The translations under genes and the position numbers were made by a program. From Emydura subglobosa (taxonomy: Eukaryota; Chordata; Testudines; Chelidae): a DNA stretch of 64,000 nt. Below are positions 44,800 to 55,330 of this stretch, in pieces. Location of the stretch: positions 98,278,979 through 98,342,978 of the forward strand of contig ML679946.1 of assembly GCA_007922225.1 (NCBI GenBank), given 5' to 3'. The notes beneath the pieces are model-generated. The model did not search any database, was not told the origin of the DNA, and worked only from the letters and a program-made list of their open reading frames with translations. The number at the start of each line of letters is the position of its first letter. Position 1 is the first letter of the stretch.

Positions 44800-45925
44800 A
44801 TTCTCATGAAAAAATTGCACTATTCAGGACTAATAACGCACACATTAAATGGCTCAAAAACTGGCTAACTGACAGATCTCAAAAAGTAGTTGTTATTGGG
44901 AAATCATCAAAAGAGGGCGTTTCTGGTGGAGATCTGTAGGATTTGGTACTAGATCTGAAGTTATCCAATATTTTCCTCAATGAACTGGAAGTTCATCTGA
45001 AATCATTGCTGATAAAAGTTGCTGATGACACAGAAACTGGAGGAGAGATGGATAATTATGAGGACAAGGAAGTCATACAGAGTGATGTAGATCACTTGTT
45101 AAAGCTGGGCCCATTCAAACAAATGCAGCCAAATGCAAAATTATACATCTAGGAACAAAGAAAGCTGGCCATATCTACAGAATAGGTTAATGCATCCTCG
45201 AGAGCAGTGACTCTAAAAAGGATTTGAGGGTCACAGTGGGCGAGCAACTTAGCATGAGCTCCCATGGAGCAGCAAACAAAGCTAATGTGATTTTTGGATC
45301 TATAAACAGGGGACAAGGGAATAGAAGTACGTAGATGATCTTAGCTCTGTATGTTGCACTGGTGAGAGCATACCGGAATACTGCACGCAGTTCTGGTGTC
45401 CACATTATAAAAATGATGTTGAAGAATTGGAGAGGATGGAGAAAAGAGCCACAAAAATTATTTGAGGGCTGGAGAAAGTGCTTTACAGTGAGAGACTTAA
45501 AGAGAGCAATTGGTTTATCTTCTTATGGAAAAGAAGCTGGAAAGGTGACTTGATTACAGAATGTTAGTATCTTCAAAGGGAGAAAATAATGGGTACTAAA
45601 GGCCTTTTTAATTTAGTGGAGAAAACCATAACAAGAACCAATGGCTGAAAGCTGAAGCCATACAAAGGCAAACTGGAAATAAGGCACAAATTGTAACAGT
45701 GATGGTGATTAACCAGTGGAACAAACTACCCAGGGAAGTGGTGGATTCTACATCTCTTGATGTCTTCAGAACAAGACTGGATGCCTTTCTGGAAGATATG
45801 CTTTACCTAATACAAACACTAGTCACTGAACTCAGTACATAAGTAACTAGGCCTATGATGTACAGGAGGTCAGACTAGATGATGTAATGGTCCCTTATGA
45901 TCTTAAATTCTATGAATCTATGATT
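44800..45925 (+). mobile_element. CR1 LINE, 5'-truncated, third in tandem
   Basis: Starts in the RT region (TTAAATGGCTCAAAAACTGGC), has AAAGTTGCTGATGACACAGAAACTGG (V-A-D-D at the catalytic site, near 45016-45027), TACGTAGATGATCTTAGCTCTGTATG, AACCAGTGGAACAAACTACC and ends CAGACTAGATGATGTAATGGTCCC ... TTCTATGAATCTATGA at 45923. It is a different subfamily from 18836-20139. Confidence 0.88.
44943..45553 (+). pseudogene. CR1 RT and C-terminal domain remnants
   Basis: 44943-45152 encodes LSNIFLNELEVHLKSLLIKVADDTETGG, the stretch leading to and including the palm aspartates, with V in place of F before ADD. 45335-45553 encodes part of the C-terminal region. Stops and frameshifts lie between them. 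Confidence 0.75.
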
Positions 45926-46990
45926 TTGGCCATCAGACCAAGCATTGGAGGGGAGAAGGGTGAAGAAACAGCTCACAATGGTACATACCCTCTATTGTGT
46001 GCAGTGTCGCTTATTGCTGGGTAAGAATGTGGGGTTTAACTGTGGAGGTCAAAAAGTTGAGACACCGTATTGGAAGACAGCTCTCTGGACTGTGGGATAG
46101 AACAGTTAATTGCAGGCTGCAGCTAAGATCATGCTTGGGCTTCTGCAACATTAGGCGTATGTAAAGCATGAATAAAAGCATGTAATGGCTAAACAGAAGC
46201 TCTCCTTGCTTTAATGATAAGCATAACACACAGTCCAGGCCTGAGAAGCTGGAATTTCCTTATGGCAATGCTTATCCCCATACCTGGGTTGGTCAGGAAA
46301 AGAAGCCCTCCAAGTTTGCTTCCTTCCTTCATCAGGCTGGGCAACACTGGGGAGAAAAAGTGTTTACATCTGGGCCACTGGAGGAGTGGCAGTGTGTGGA
46401 AGAGAGAATGACTGTGAAAGAAATGGTTATGGGACAGAAAGACCAGAGGTGAGGAAGAATATGAAGGAAGGAGGAAGAGCAACACAGGCACTCGAGCACA
46501 GAAGAGGAGAGTGAAGGGTGCCATGAGGCTTAGTAAAAGAGACGATTGGAGTGGGGGAGCAGAAAATGGTATAAAGGAGGAAGGAAACGGAGAGGAAGAA
46601 AAGTAATGTAACAAGTTTTAATGCCAAAATATTGCCATAAATAAAAAGGCTGATGCTTAACATGCTCATCTGTAATCTTAGGAGTGACCCATAAAATCTG
46701 ACTCTAATAGTCTTTGATGTCCCAGAGCTTGTGGTGTGTATCATGCACTAATGGGTCTGGTGAACCAAGGGGAGCCCACAATTTTGTGAACTGTGCCAAA
46801 GATGCTGCTCAGGTCACTTCTATTCACCTACCTGTCCTCGGAGGATGAAATGCATCTTGGAAGGGAACCTGGATAAGACCACTCTGCTGTGAACTGGTCA
46901 ATGTATATTGCTTGTACTACTTGGCATCTGTCAATCCTCCCCTACTGACATTACTGCAATTCTGAAAGTAGAAATCGACTAGTATTAAGA
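45926..46990. other. Unassigned DNA
   Basis: Purine-rich from 46380 to 46610 (GGAGGAAG words). The opposite strand therefore shows a Ser/Leu/Pro-rich open frame (46189-46614) that I regard as compositional. Confidence 0.4.
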
Positions 46991-46995
46991 AGGAG

Positions 46996-47180
46996 GCTGG
47001 TCTTATGGTTAAAATGCTGCGGTGGAACGGAGGTGCTCTAGGTTCCGTTCCTGGCTCTGCCATTGGCTTCCTGTGCGACGTTGGGGAATATCGCTTAACC
47101 TCCTCATGCCTCAAGGCCTCCTGTGTAGAGGGGAGGAAGCAGACAATGGTAGGAATGGGAGAAAAATAGAAAGTCAAGGC
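46996..47180 (+). repeat. MIR-type SINE, plus strand
   Basis: CTGGTCTTATGGTTAAAATGCTG, CTAGGTTCCGTTCCTGGCTCTGCC, TGTGCGACGTTGGGGAATATCGCTTAACC and CATGCCTCAAGGCC keep the order tRNA-like head, core, 3' half. The head has recognisable A/B-box-like words (TTCCGTTCC). Confidence 0.75.
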
Positions 47181-48110
47181 TGTCTTTGTTGGTGGGGTTC
47201 CTCACTATGAGCAGTGGTGATGTTGTGTATATATAATAGTTTGAAAGCACTTTCTTACAATATAAAGGAGAGATATTTTAAGTGCTTCAGCTTAGAGTCC
47301 CAACCCATATCAAGATAAACCCCAGGATCAGATGCAGATTTGAGTTTCCAGCTCAGAGCTACAATCCAAGTGCAAACCCTGCTATTTAGTGAGGTTTGGA
47401 TTCAGGTTCAAATTTCAAACCCCCAAGCTCAGGAGTTTCATCTTACCCATGATAGAGATAGTCTCTTTGCATCCAAAATTTACATATGGCTTGTGGTGAT
47501 CGTTATTTAACTCCCACCGCTTTACCTGCATGATAACTCCATTAAAACAAATGGTAATTAATTACTCAAGAACTCACATCAATACTATCATACCAAGGCC
47601 TGCTGTAATTGTACACTTACATCACTGCACTGGACTCCAGTACAGAGAGCTCATAAACTAGCCATAATAGGGAATGAACAATAGGCAGTCTGCCTCCAAC
47701 ATTAATCACTGGGCTAGGAAAGCTGAGTTGCAGTACAGAATACATGCCTCTCTCATTGTTCAGTTATGCAGACCCCTTGTAAAGCTTGTCAGTGGTAAAG
47801 TCATGAGGAAACCAGATTATGTGATTTAAGTTACAATAAATCCCCTATTCAATACATATCTGATGTCTCTTAGAAACAGAGAGAAATGATTAATGAAAGC
47901 TTTTCAGAGAAATGTGCACTCTGTTCCTGTCTATTTATTTAAATATTTTCCTTTATTGCTTTAGCTCCCAAGTTGGATGAAAATTGGATGAAAATGAATC
48001 AAATATTAAAACATATACACTGAAATATTAGATTGTAACAAGCAGAGTGACAATTGTAAGGGACAGAAACAAAATCCCTAGGTAAAAATGTCAAGAGCCC
48101 CTAGCCGCAG
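47181..48110. other. Unassigned DNA
   Basis: Nothing recognised. Confidence 0.35.
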
Positions 48111-48111
48111 A

Positions 48112-48275
48112 CCTAAGGATCTGGGTGCTCAGTCTCATTTTCAAAATTGACTTAGGCACTTTGGACTCTGGGTCTCACGGAAAATGGCTCTTTTGCATAA
48201 TGAAATTTAGGCTTCCACATGTCTAAATTACTTTTGAAAATGGGACTCAGGTGCTTTTAAAAATGTTACCCCCTT
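48112..48275. repeat. Hairpin repeat, CATTTTCAAAATTGACTTAGG family
   Basis: TCTCATTTTCAAAATTGACTTAGGCAC at the left and AAATTACTTTTGAAAATGGGACTCAGG at the right are inverted copies. Confidence 0.6.
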
Positions 48276-48600
48276 GTCTGCATGGGAAAGTTGAATCAAT
48301 TTAACCCAAGGTATGAATTTAAACTGATTTAGCTGAAGTCAGTTCAAAACAGGTTTAAGTAAACCCCAAATAAACCATTCTTAAATCGAAATAAGAATAT
48401 CCACACAGATGTCTGTACTAGTTTCACTAAAACGATATTTAAACCCAATTTAAGTTACACCAGAGCAAATTTTCCATATAGGCAAGCCCAAACAGTTAGA
48501 TAGAAATTGCCAGACTGGATCAAACCCCTCATCTACTTACTCTTGTATCTTGTCTCTGACAGAGGCTGGCAACAGATGGCTCAGAGGAAGAGGAGTAAAG
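48276..48600. other. Unassigned DNA
   Basis: Nothing recognised apart from a run of TTTAAAC/GTTTAAA words near 48300-48470. Confidence 0.35.
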
Positions 48601-48606
48601 GCTTCT

Positions 48607-49148
48607 CTGCACTACACAATGAGGTTGACTTAATTTAAGTCGACCTACAGCCACTACAATAATTCAATCGGCTGTTGGTGTCCACACTCCTCTCTTTCTA
48701 CCGCCTTTGCACCGACTGAAGTGGGGCATTATGGAGCAGTACCAGCCGAGTGTTGGGCACTGACAGATGTGTGGGGCTCACAGCTGGAGCTGCCTACCGG
48801 CCCCAGGGTGACAGCCCGAGTTGTGATCCCACCCAGACTCAATTTCACAGCATGTCCCTAACAGCAGTGAAACTGACATTATTGTCAATTTCATGGATGC
48901 AGCTGTGAGCCCTGAGCTATAGAGGGGGGATAACAGCAGCTGTGAAACTGACAAGAATGACAGCCAACAGCCAAAGTAAGTAACATAGTGTCTACAGAAA
49001 CTCTAGGCCTCTTCTGGAGGTGGAGTTATTATGTTGGTGAAGGAAGCCACTGACTTCAGTGGAAGCAGCATTCTAGTGTAGACACTGACATAATTAGCTC
49101 GACTTAAGCTTTTACATCAACCTAATTCTGTAGTGTAGACCAAACCTA
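48607..49148. mobile_element. hAT-like non-autonomous element with long inverted ends
   Basis: The left end reads GGCTTCTCTGCACTACACAATGAGGTTGAC...TTAAGTCGAC and the right end AGCTCGACTTAAGC...ATCAACCTAATTCTGTAGTGTAGACC: inverted repeats of about 50 bp. The interior (GGCATTATGGAGCAG, GTGAAACTGACA repeated at 48867 and 48936) has no coding region. Confidence 0.75.
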
Positions 49149-49560
49149 AGTTCATTGGAGCTGCACCAAGTCACATCAGCAGAAAATGTATTGTCTTATC
49201 TTTTAACTGCTCTTTGGTGAGTCCATGAAATTAGTAGGGTAAATAAATACAGTGTTTGTGAAAACTGCCACGTCAGGAGCCCTACAGTCTCAAATGTTCT
49301 TTTCCACGGCTGAGTGGATACAGCATGATCAGTTGCACTGCAAGATTTCTCCACAATACCTATGTCAGAGTCTGAACTCTGTCAGGGACAGACCTTCTGT
49401 GGGATAGGTCAATCTCCATGCCCATCCAACCCTGAATCGTGCTGCTGAGACTTCCAGCAAAGGTACCAGTTATGACGGCAATGATGCTTATATTTTTGCA
49501 ACATGGACAAGGGTTCACTGAAGCAAACAACAATAAACATTTTAAAAAATATCTCAACTA
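49149..49560. other. Unassigned DNA
   Basis: Nothing recognised. Confidence 0.35.
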
Positions 49561-50137
49561 GAGCTGGTCGGAAATCTTTTGATGGAACATTTCTCAGGTT
49601 CAGGATGGAATTTCTGTTGAAAAACACACAGAAATTCACCCCAACATAGCCTGCTGATTCGGGCACACAGCTGGGATGTGGGAGATGAGATGTAGGTTTG
49701 AATTCCTGGTGAGCCTGTTTTAGAGAAGACATTTGAACCAGGGTCTCATACTCCAGGAGAGCACCTACCCAACCAGGGTAAAGTGGCAGCCTGTTGCCTA
49801 CTGAATATTTAATTCTTTATACAAAGTGGAACAACTCCAACAAGAGAGAGTCCAGAGAAGCAATTTACACTATGGTCTGGTTGTTAGGGCACTCACCGGA
49901 GATGGGGGAGACCTGCATTCAAGATTATGCTCTGTCTGGGACTTGAACTTCAGTGTCCTACAACCCAATGGAGGGCCTTAATTGCTGGGTTATTGGTTAT
50001 TATGGGGCAGGTCTCTTCATCTCATATGTATATTCACACACACAAAAATCAAAAGATCTCCATTTTGCTCTGATTCAGAACAAAAACTTCAAACCCTCAA
50101 TTTTTTGGTGAAACTGAATTCTTCCGGCCAGCCCTAA
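49561..50137. mobile_element. AT-rich inverted-repeat element, copy F, with tRNA-like SINE-type core
   Basis: Left end CTAGAGCTGGTCGGAAATCTTTTGATGG and right end TTGGTGAAACTGAATTCTTCCGGCCAGCCCTAATC are the clearest termini of this family in the window. The centre contains TGGTTGTTAGGGCACTCACCGGAGATGGGGGAGACCTGCATTCAAG, which resembles a tRNA with A and B boxes (also at 63700), and an inverted CAGGGTCTCATACTCCAGGAGAGCACCTACCCAACC. Whether the core belongs to the element or inserted into it is unclear. Confidence 0.65.
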
Positions 50138-50890
50138 TCTCAACATCATAGGCTTTCCACAAAGAGTTTGAGTCCTTTGCACAGCAGCAACAGACAGTTG
50201 TACACTAAGAATTTGCACAAATGTCCCAGCCCAGTGTTAATCTTGTTACTCACTTGGCTTCCTGAATGCTTCCCAATCCTTCTGCCACTATTTTTTTTCA
50301 GCCAATATTTTTGTCATTTAAGTGTCTCATTGTTATTTTACCTGACACGTGGCAGGGCTGTTAGTGTTCGATAAGCCCCATAACTCTTCTTGCAGAATTT
50401 CCCAGTCTCAAATGCTTTCAAACAGCACCAAAGGCTTCATTGCTGCTTGTTATGGTTCCTTCCTGCCAGCAGGTTTCTGTAATGGGACAACACATGTACT
50501 ACAGCCATCCAGCTTTCCCTGTCTGGGTTGATTACCATTACACCATCCATATGGACGCTGTTTGGGAGGTGTTTTATAGCTCCTACCACCATCGAACCCA
50601 CAGCATTGCATCCACTGAATTCTTTCCTGACTCACTCCCATTTAAAGAAAGCAATGCTACCCCTCATGCATCATAAATCTTGGTGTTGCTCTTCCCCCAC
50701 TACAAACTGCTGATGTTTTGCTCGGCTTTATGAAACTGCCTTATGAAACTGCAATAGTCTGTGTCAGTTTTCTGCTTGGTCTGCTGCATGGATGGCATCA
50801 TGTAGAGATTACTTCCTCCCAATACCACTTTTTGAATAATATGTCTGGACTGCACAGTTAACCAGGGCTCTTGCCTGAGTTTTAACACTG
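50138..50890. other. Unassigned DNA
   Basis: Overlapping short open frames on both strands at 50440-50710 have no recognised domain. Confidence 0.35.
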
Positions 50891-51150
50891 CCCTCTCTCT
50901 CATCCCCATTGAAAAACCTCATACCTCAGTTTTGGGGTGCTTTAAGCCTGGGCTAGTTGACCCAGCTGGGGAGTGGGAGCTAATCTCAGTGGGTAACCCA
51001 GGCTTGATCCAGTAGCTTTGCAGTGGGGACACAGGCAAAATCACTCATGTGCTGATAGTCCTCCAATGCCTCCTCACAATTCCCTCTGAAAGATAGACAA
51101 GTTCTTCCACAATTTACACAACTGAAAGAACAGCTGCGTAGCCACTTGGT
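50891..51150 (-). repeat. Possible non-autonomous DNA element joined to a CR1
   Basis: AAGCCTGGGCTAGTTGACCCAGCTGGGG ... GGGTAACCCAGGCTTGATCC includes inverted AAGCCTGGG/CCCAGGCTT words. At about 51150 the sequence passes abruptly into CR1, so this element interrupted or truncated it. Confidence 0.4.
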
Positions 51151-51690
51151 CCCCAGTCTGTAGCAGTGCATGGGATTCTTCCATCCTAAGTGCAGGACCC
51201 TGCACTTGTCTGCGTTGAATCTCATCAGATTTCTTTTGGCCCAATCCTCCAATTTGTCTAGATCACTTTGTATCCTAACCCTACCTTCCAGCGTATCCAC
51301 CACTCCCCCAGTTTAGTGTCATCTGCAAATTTACTGAGGGTGCAATCCACCCCATCATCCAGATCATTAATGAAAATGTTGAACAAAACTGGCCCCAGAC
51401 CAATCCCTGGGGCACTCTGCTTGTTACCAGCTGCCAAGTACACATTGAACCATACCTGTTGAGCCCCATGATCAAGCCAGCTTTCTATCCTCCTTATAGT
51501 CCATTCATCCAACCCACACTTCTTTAACTTGCTGGCAAGAATCCTGTGGGACACCGTATCAAAGGCTTTGCTAAAGTCAAGGAATATCACATCCACCACT
51601 TTCCCCACATCCACAGAGCCAGTCATCTCATCATGGAAGGTGATCAGGTTGGTCAGGCATGACTTGCCCTTGCTCAAAATACCCCAAAGG
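51150..51690 (-). mobile_element. CR1 LINE fragment (reverse transcriptase region)
   Basis: Minus-strand CR1 ORF2 from the fingers to just past the palm. It is truncated at both ends: 3' UTR and C-terminal domain are absent. Confidence 0.9.
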
Positions 51691-51704
51691 TGACATAAAG
51701 CCAT
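51258..51704 (-). pseudogene. CR1 reverse transcriptase, long open fragment
   Basis: 148 open residues: [18 protein letters not shown] at about 12-29, [18 protein letters not shown] at about 37-54, [16 protein letters not shown] at about 107-122, and [10 protein letters not shown] at about 129-138. The PQG motif is lost (I-G-L-G instead), but the F-A-D-D catalytic pair is intact. No N-terminal endonuclease or C-terminal domain is attached, so it is inactive. Confidence 0.92.
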
Positions 51705-52850
51705 CTTTCCCTCCTTGCCTTTTCAGTTGCTGAACCAAACACATTACAGACAGACCTGAGAACTGAGACTGTAACATTTTATATCTTTAAATGAAAGATC
51801 AGTTTTCTTCAGCTACTAATACAGCCACCAAAGAAGTACTGGTCTAGGTGGATGGCCAACACTGGCTCTATCTGCTTTCCACCCCCTTCTGCAAGTTAGG
51901 ATAAGCCACATCATCAGGAATGAACTCTATGCACATTTAGCTGGTAGCAGAATGATTGCTCACATCCACACTTGTCGCATCAGAAGACTCAGAGCAGCCA
52001 CCTCACAGAACATTGGCCAATTGCCCTATGAGTTAGTCTCAAGAATATCATTATACCCATTAAATTAACATGGGAAGTTTGGAAAATTTGCTGTAACACA
52101 CTGTCTTATCCTTACATAATAAGTCCCCATTGTAAACGCCTTAAACTTGCAGATAATGGCACAGAGAATCTTCTGGCTGCTATACCGCAGACAAAGAGAG
52201 ATCTCTTCAGAATCATCACTAAAGAAAAGGACAATTACCCAGCTGGATGTCGAGCAGGAAATATTTTATGACTATTTGCTTTAGAACCTGAGGCATTTCA
52301 AGCAATCTTCATAAATCTTTTTCCTGCATCACAGTGGTCAATAAAACTAAATGTGACCTTGTGTAAAATGTGCTAGATTTTAATTACAATGGGTTATGTG
52401 ATAGATTAGGGCTAAATGTATTACGCTGTCAACCAATATGTCAAAGCTGGCAAACACAGTGATGTCGGGGTCTGGTTCTTTCGTTGCAATCTGTGTCATT
52501 GGCCTGAAGCCTGGTGCCTGGAGCTTTAACTTATTTTTTAATGTTTTTTTTTTTGGCTTCCTGCATGAGAATGTGCAAAAAAGCCATAGAGTTGTATCAT
52601 TTGTCACAAGAAGAACTGAAAAAGTAGCCCTAATACCTGTTCTGCTTTTTGCTAACTGCACAAATACTTATGATGTCTCTGCATATTTCAGCCTGCGATT
52701 GCATACATGAACTAGAGTCCTTTTTGTTCAGCCTAACATATATAAGTAGTGCTAACCTTCCATAGCATGAAAGGTCATTATTAAAGCTTGTTAGAACATT
52801 TTTGCCTCAGTGAAATTTGGATGAAATATGCTGCTTCGTCAAAGGATATG
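51705..52850. other. Unassigned DNA
   Basis: No element or gene identified. A 90-codon open frame at 52438-52710 lacks domain features. Confidence 0.4.
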
Positions 52851-52868
52851 TGTTTTGCAGAACTGTAT

Positions 52869-53200
52869 GCAACGTAGTTGTCGGTCTTAGGATATTAGAG
52901 AGACAAAGTGGTTGAGATAATATCTTTTATTGGACCAAGTTCTGTGGTGAGAGAGACAAGCTTTTGAGTTACACAGAGCCCTTCTTCAGGTCTAGGAAAG
53001 GAACTCCCAGCATCACAGCAAAATGTAAGGTAGAACTAAATACTAACTACTTATGTTAAACAATCCGATCCAGCTTGCATTGTGCTGTGACACTGGGATT
53101 TCCATTCCCAGGCTTGAAGAAGACTCTATATGGCTCAAAAACTGGTCTCTCTCATAAACAGAACTTGGTCCAATAAAAGATATTTCTTCACTCGTCTGTC
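52869..53200. mobile_element. Inverted-repeat Penelope-type insertion with perfect 14-bp target duplication
   Basis: TTGCAGAACTGTAT stands at 52855-52868 and again at 53201-53214. The 332-bp insert has a left arm with AGATAATATCTTTTATTGGACCAAG and GAGAGAGACAAGCTTTTGAG and a right arm with TGGTCTCTCTCATAAACAGAAC and TTGGTCCAATAAAAGATATT: inverted copies. The words CTTCTTCAGG and GAAGAAGA...  next to the AAGCTTTTGAG motif parallel the GA.GAAG ... GAAAGCTTATG layout of the Penelope tails at 16156 and 59650. No coding region. Confidence 0.75.
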
Positions 53201-53244
53201 TTGCAGAACTGTATCAATTTCAATAATATTTTCATCAAGACAGT

Positions 53245-53322
53245 GTTTTGGTCAAGAGAGCATATTGGACTTGGTGACCTTTCAAGATCCCTTCCAGTCC
53301 TATGTTTCTATGATTCATGATT
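53245..53322 (+). repeat. CR1 or SINE 3' terminus fragment
   Basis: GGACTTGGTGACCTTTCAAGATCCCTTCCAGTCCTATGTTTCTATGATTC is the shared CR1-type tail (GATGACCT...GGTCCCTTCCAG...CTATGAT). Confidence 0.7.
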
Positions 53323-53499
53323 GATAGCCTGGGGGTTGGGGAACCAGCCAAGGAACTGTGGGCAATACAAGTTGGAATGCCTGCTCGAACTGGTTCAGAG
53401 TGATCTGGGATGAAAAACTCTCCTCTGACTCAGGCAGAGCAGGGAGTTGACCCTAAATTTCCCACATCTGGGATCAGCGTACTCCCAACCAAACGCACC

Positions 53500-53645
53500 C
53501 CTTCTTGACATTGCAACACATTTCCATTTTTGAAAAACTGTTTCAGTGGATTGGTTTTCATTCTAGTGTGGAACAAAAACTAATTTTGAAACCTCAAAAC
53601 TTGCTGCATATTGGAATTGGCATCCTCTGGCCAGTTCTAGTCATC
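53500..53645. repeat. AT-rich inverted-repeat family, copy G (right half)
   Basis: TTTTTGAAAAACTGTTTCAGTGG ... CCTCTGGCCAGTTCTAGTCATC ends in the GGCCAGTTCTAG terminal signature. Confidence 0.5.
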
Positions 53646-53734
53646 ATAAATCTAGCTCCTACATTCAGCCAGGATATTCAATTGAAGGAATAGAATGTGG
53701 GGTGACCAGCTGCAGACAGACACCCTATTCAGGA

Positions 53735-54185
53735 GTAAGGTGTGGCAGTTAGAGCAGGGGAATGCAAGTCAAGATTCCTGCATTCGATCTTCTTGCTGTG
53801 ACACCCTGAACAAATTACATGAGTTCTTTGTATCTTAGTTTCCTAAGGGTCCAATGACATAGTACATATCTTACTCATAGGTATACTCTAGGCACAGAGA
53901 AGAAGAAAGGTTTTGTTGTTGATGCACTAGACTCTTGCAATATGTGGTTGCAATGACTATCTTTGCCATAGCCTTCCTTTCTGACTTTGGACAAGTCACT
54001 TTTTCTTCATGCACCACCGCATCCCACCTGGGATAATAATAATTCCTTTCTCTCAACATTTTTTCTGGCTTATCTATTTAGACTGCATTGTCTTCGGGAC
54101 AGGGAATTTCTTTTATTATCGCACTGGATCCTCAGTCGAGGACGTAATTTGTAGAACAATAAATAATTTACAGGTACTCAGTTTT
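53735..54185 (+). repeat. Two MIR/CORE-SINE relics in tandem
   Basis: 53735-53880: GCAGTTAGAGCAGGGGAATG, TTCCTGCATTCGATCTTC, GTTTCCTAAGGG. 53965-54185: CTTTGGACAAGTCACTTTTTC, then TTTAGACTGCATTGTCTTCGGGACAGGGAATTTC and AATAAATAATTTACAG. Both follow the MIR-like order on the plus strand and are strongly diverged. Confidence 0.55.
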
Positions 54186-54388
54186 CTTCCCTAAGCCGGA
54201 TCCCTTCCCACTTCCAAAAATTAAAAAGTAATTAAGCCATCAAAATTTATACAAAACTAAATTAAATCAACTTAAATGACTGATAGGATTTTTTTTCTGC
54301 TCCTGCAATCATTGAGATTCTCTTATCAGCATCCACCAAATCACCCTTGTGGAATTTGCCTGGTGGTTCACAGCAGCAATACATGTAA
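54186..54388. other. Unassigned spacer
   Basis: Nothing recognised. Confidence 0.35.
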
Positions 54389-54999
54389 GGTTCATAAGAA
54401 CATAAAAATGGCCCTATTAGGCCAGACCAATGGTCCATCCAGCCCAGCATCCTGTCTTCCGACAGTGGCCAGGACCAAATGTTTCAGAGGAAATTAACAG
54501 AACAGGGCTATTTTTCAGTGATCCTTCCACATATTGTCCAGTTCCAGCTTCTGGCAGTCAGAGGTTACAGACACCCAGAGCACGGGGTTCCCAGGCAATG
54601 AATTTCACAAGTTGATTGTGTGTTATGTGAAGACATATTTCCTTTGGTTTGTTTTAAACTTGCTGCCTAATAATTTCATTGGCTGACCCCTGATTCTTGT
54701 GTTTTGGGAAGGGGTAAATGACACTTCCTTATTCACTTTCTCCACACCATTCATGATTTTATAGACTTCTATCCTATCCCCCTCTTACTTGTCTCTTTTT
54801 CAAGATGAACAGTCCCAGTCTTTTAAATCTCTTCTAATATTGAAGCTGTTCCATACACTTGATCATTTTTGTTGCCCTTCTCTGTACTTTTTTCAATTCA
54901 AATATATCTTTTTTGAGATGGAGCAAACAGATCTACATATAGTATTCAAGGTGTGGGCATATCATGGATCTAATGGTGGATCTATCATATTTACTGCCT

Positions 55000-55330
55000 T
55001 ATTATTTATTCCTTTCCTAATTGTTCCTAATATTCTGTTAGTTTTTCTGAATACCACTGCACACTGAACAGATGTTTTCAGAGAACTATCCCATGATGAC
55101 TCTAAGATCTCTTTCTTGAGTGGTAACAGCTAATTTATATCCCATCATTTTATACGCAAAATTGGGATTATGTTTTCCAATTTGCATTACTTTGCATTTA
55201 TTAACATTGAATTTCATCTGTCATTTTGTTGCCCAGTCATACAGTTTTGTGAGATCCCTTTGTAAGTCTTCATAGTCAGTTTTGGACAACTTTCTTGAGT
55301 AATTTTGCATCATCTGCCACCTCACTGTTT
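55000..55330 (-). pseudogene. CR1 reverse transcriptase palm, decayed
   Basis: Minus-strand reading around 55318 gives ADDAK (the catalytic pair), then VNKCKVMQIGKHNP near 55200 and AVTTQERDLRVIM near 55125. Several stops intervene. The DAKL spacing to VMQIGKHNP is normal for CR1. Confidence 0.75.

Noticed and set aside
46189..46614. 141-codon minus-strand Ser/Leu-rich frame
   Set aside because: Reflects the complementary purine-rich tract (GGAGGAAG words); no domain or signal supports a protein.
49860..49935. Possible tRNA gene (A and B box-like words)
   Set aside because: The region cannot be folded by eye into a complete cloverleaf and recurs as part of a dispersed repeat at 63690; treated as a tRNA-derived repeat core.
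52438..52710. 90-codon plus-strand frame near the PLE insertion
   Set aside because: No recognisable domain; contains a poly-T derived Phe run; no neighbouring exon or promoter evidence.
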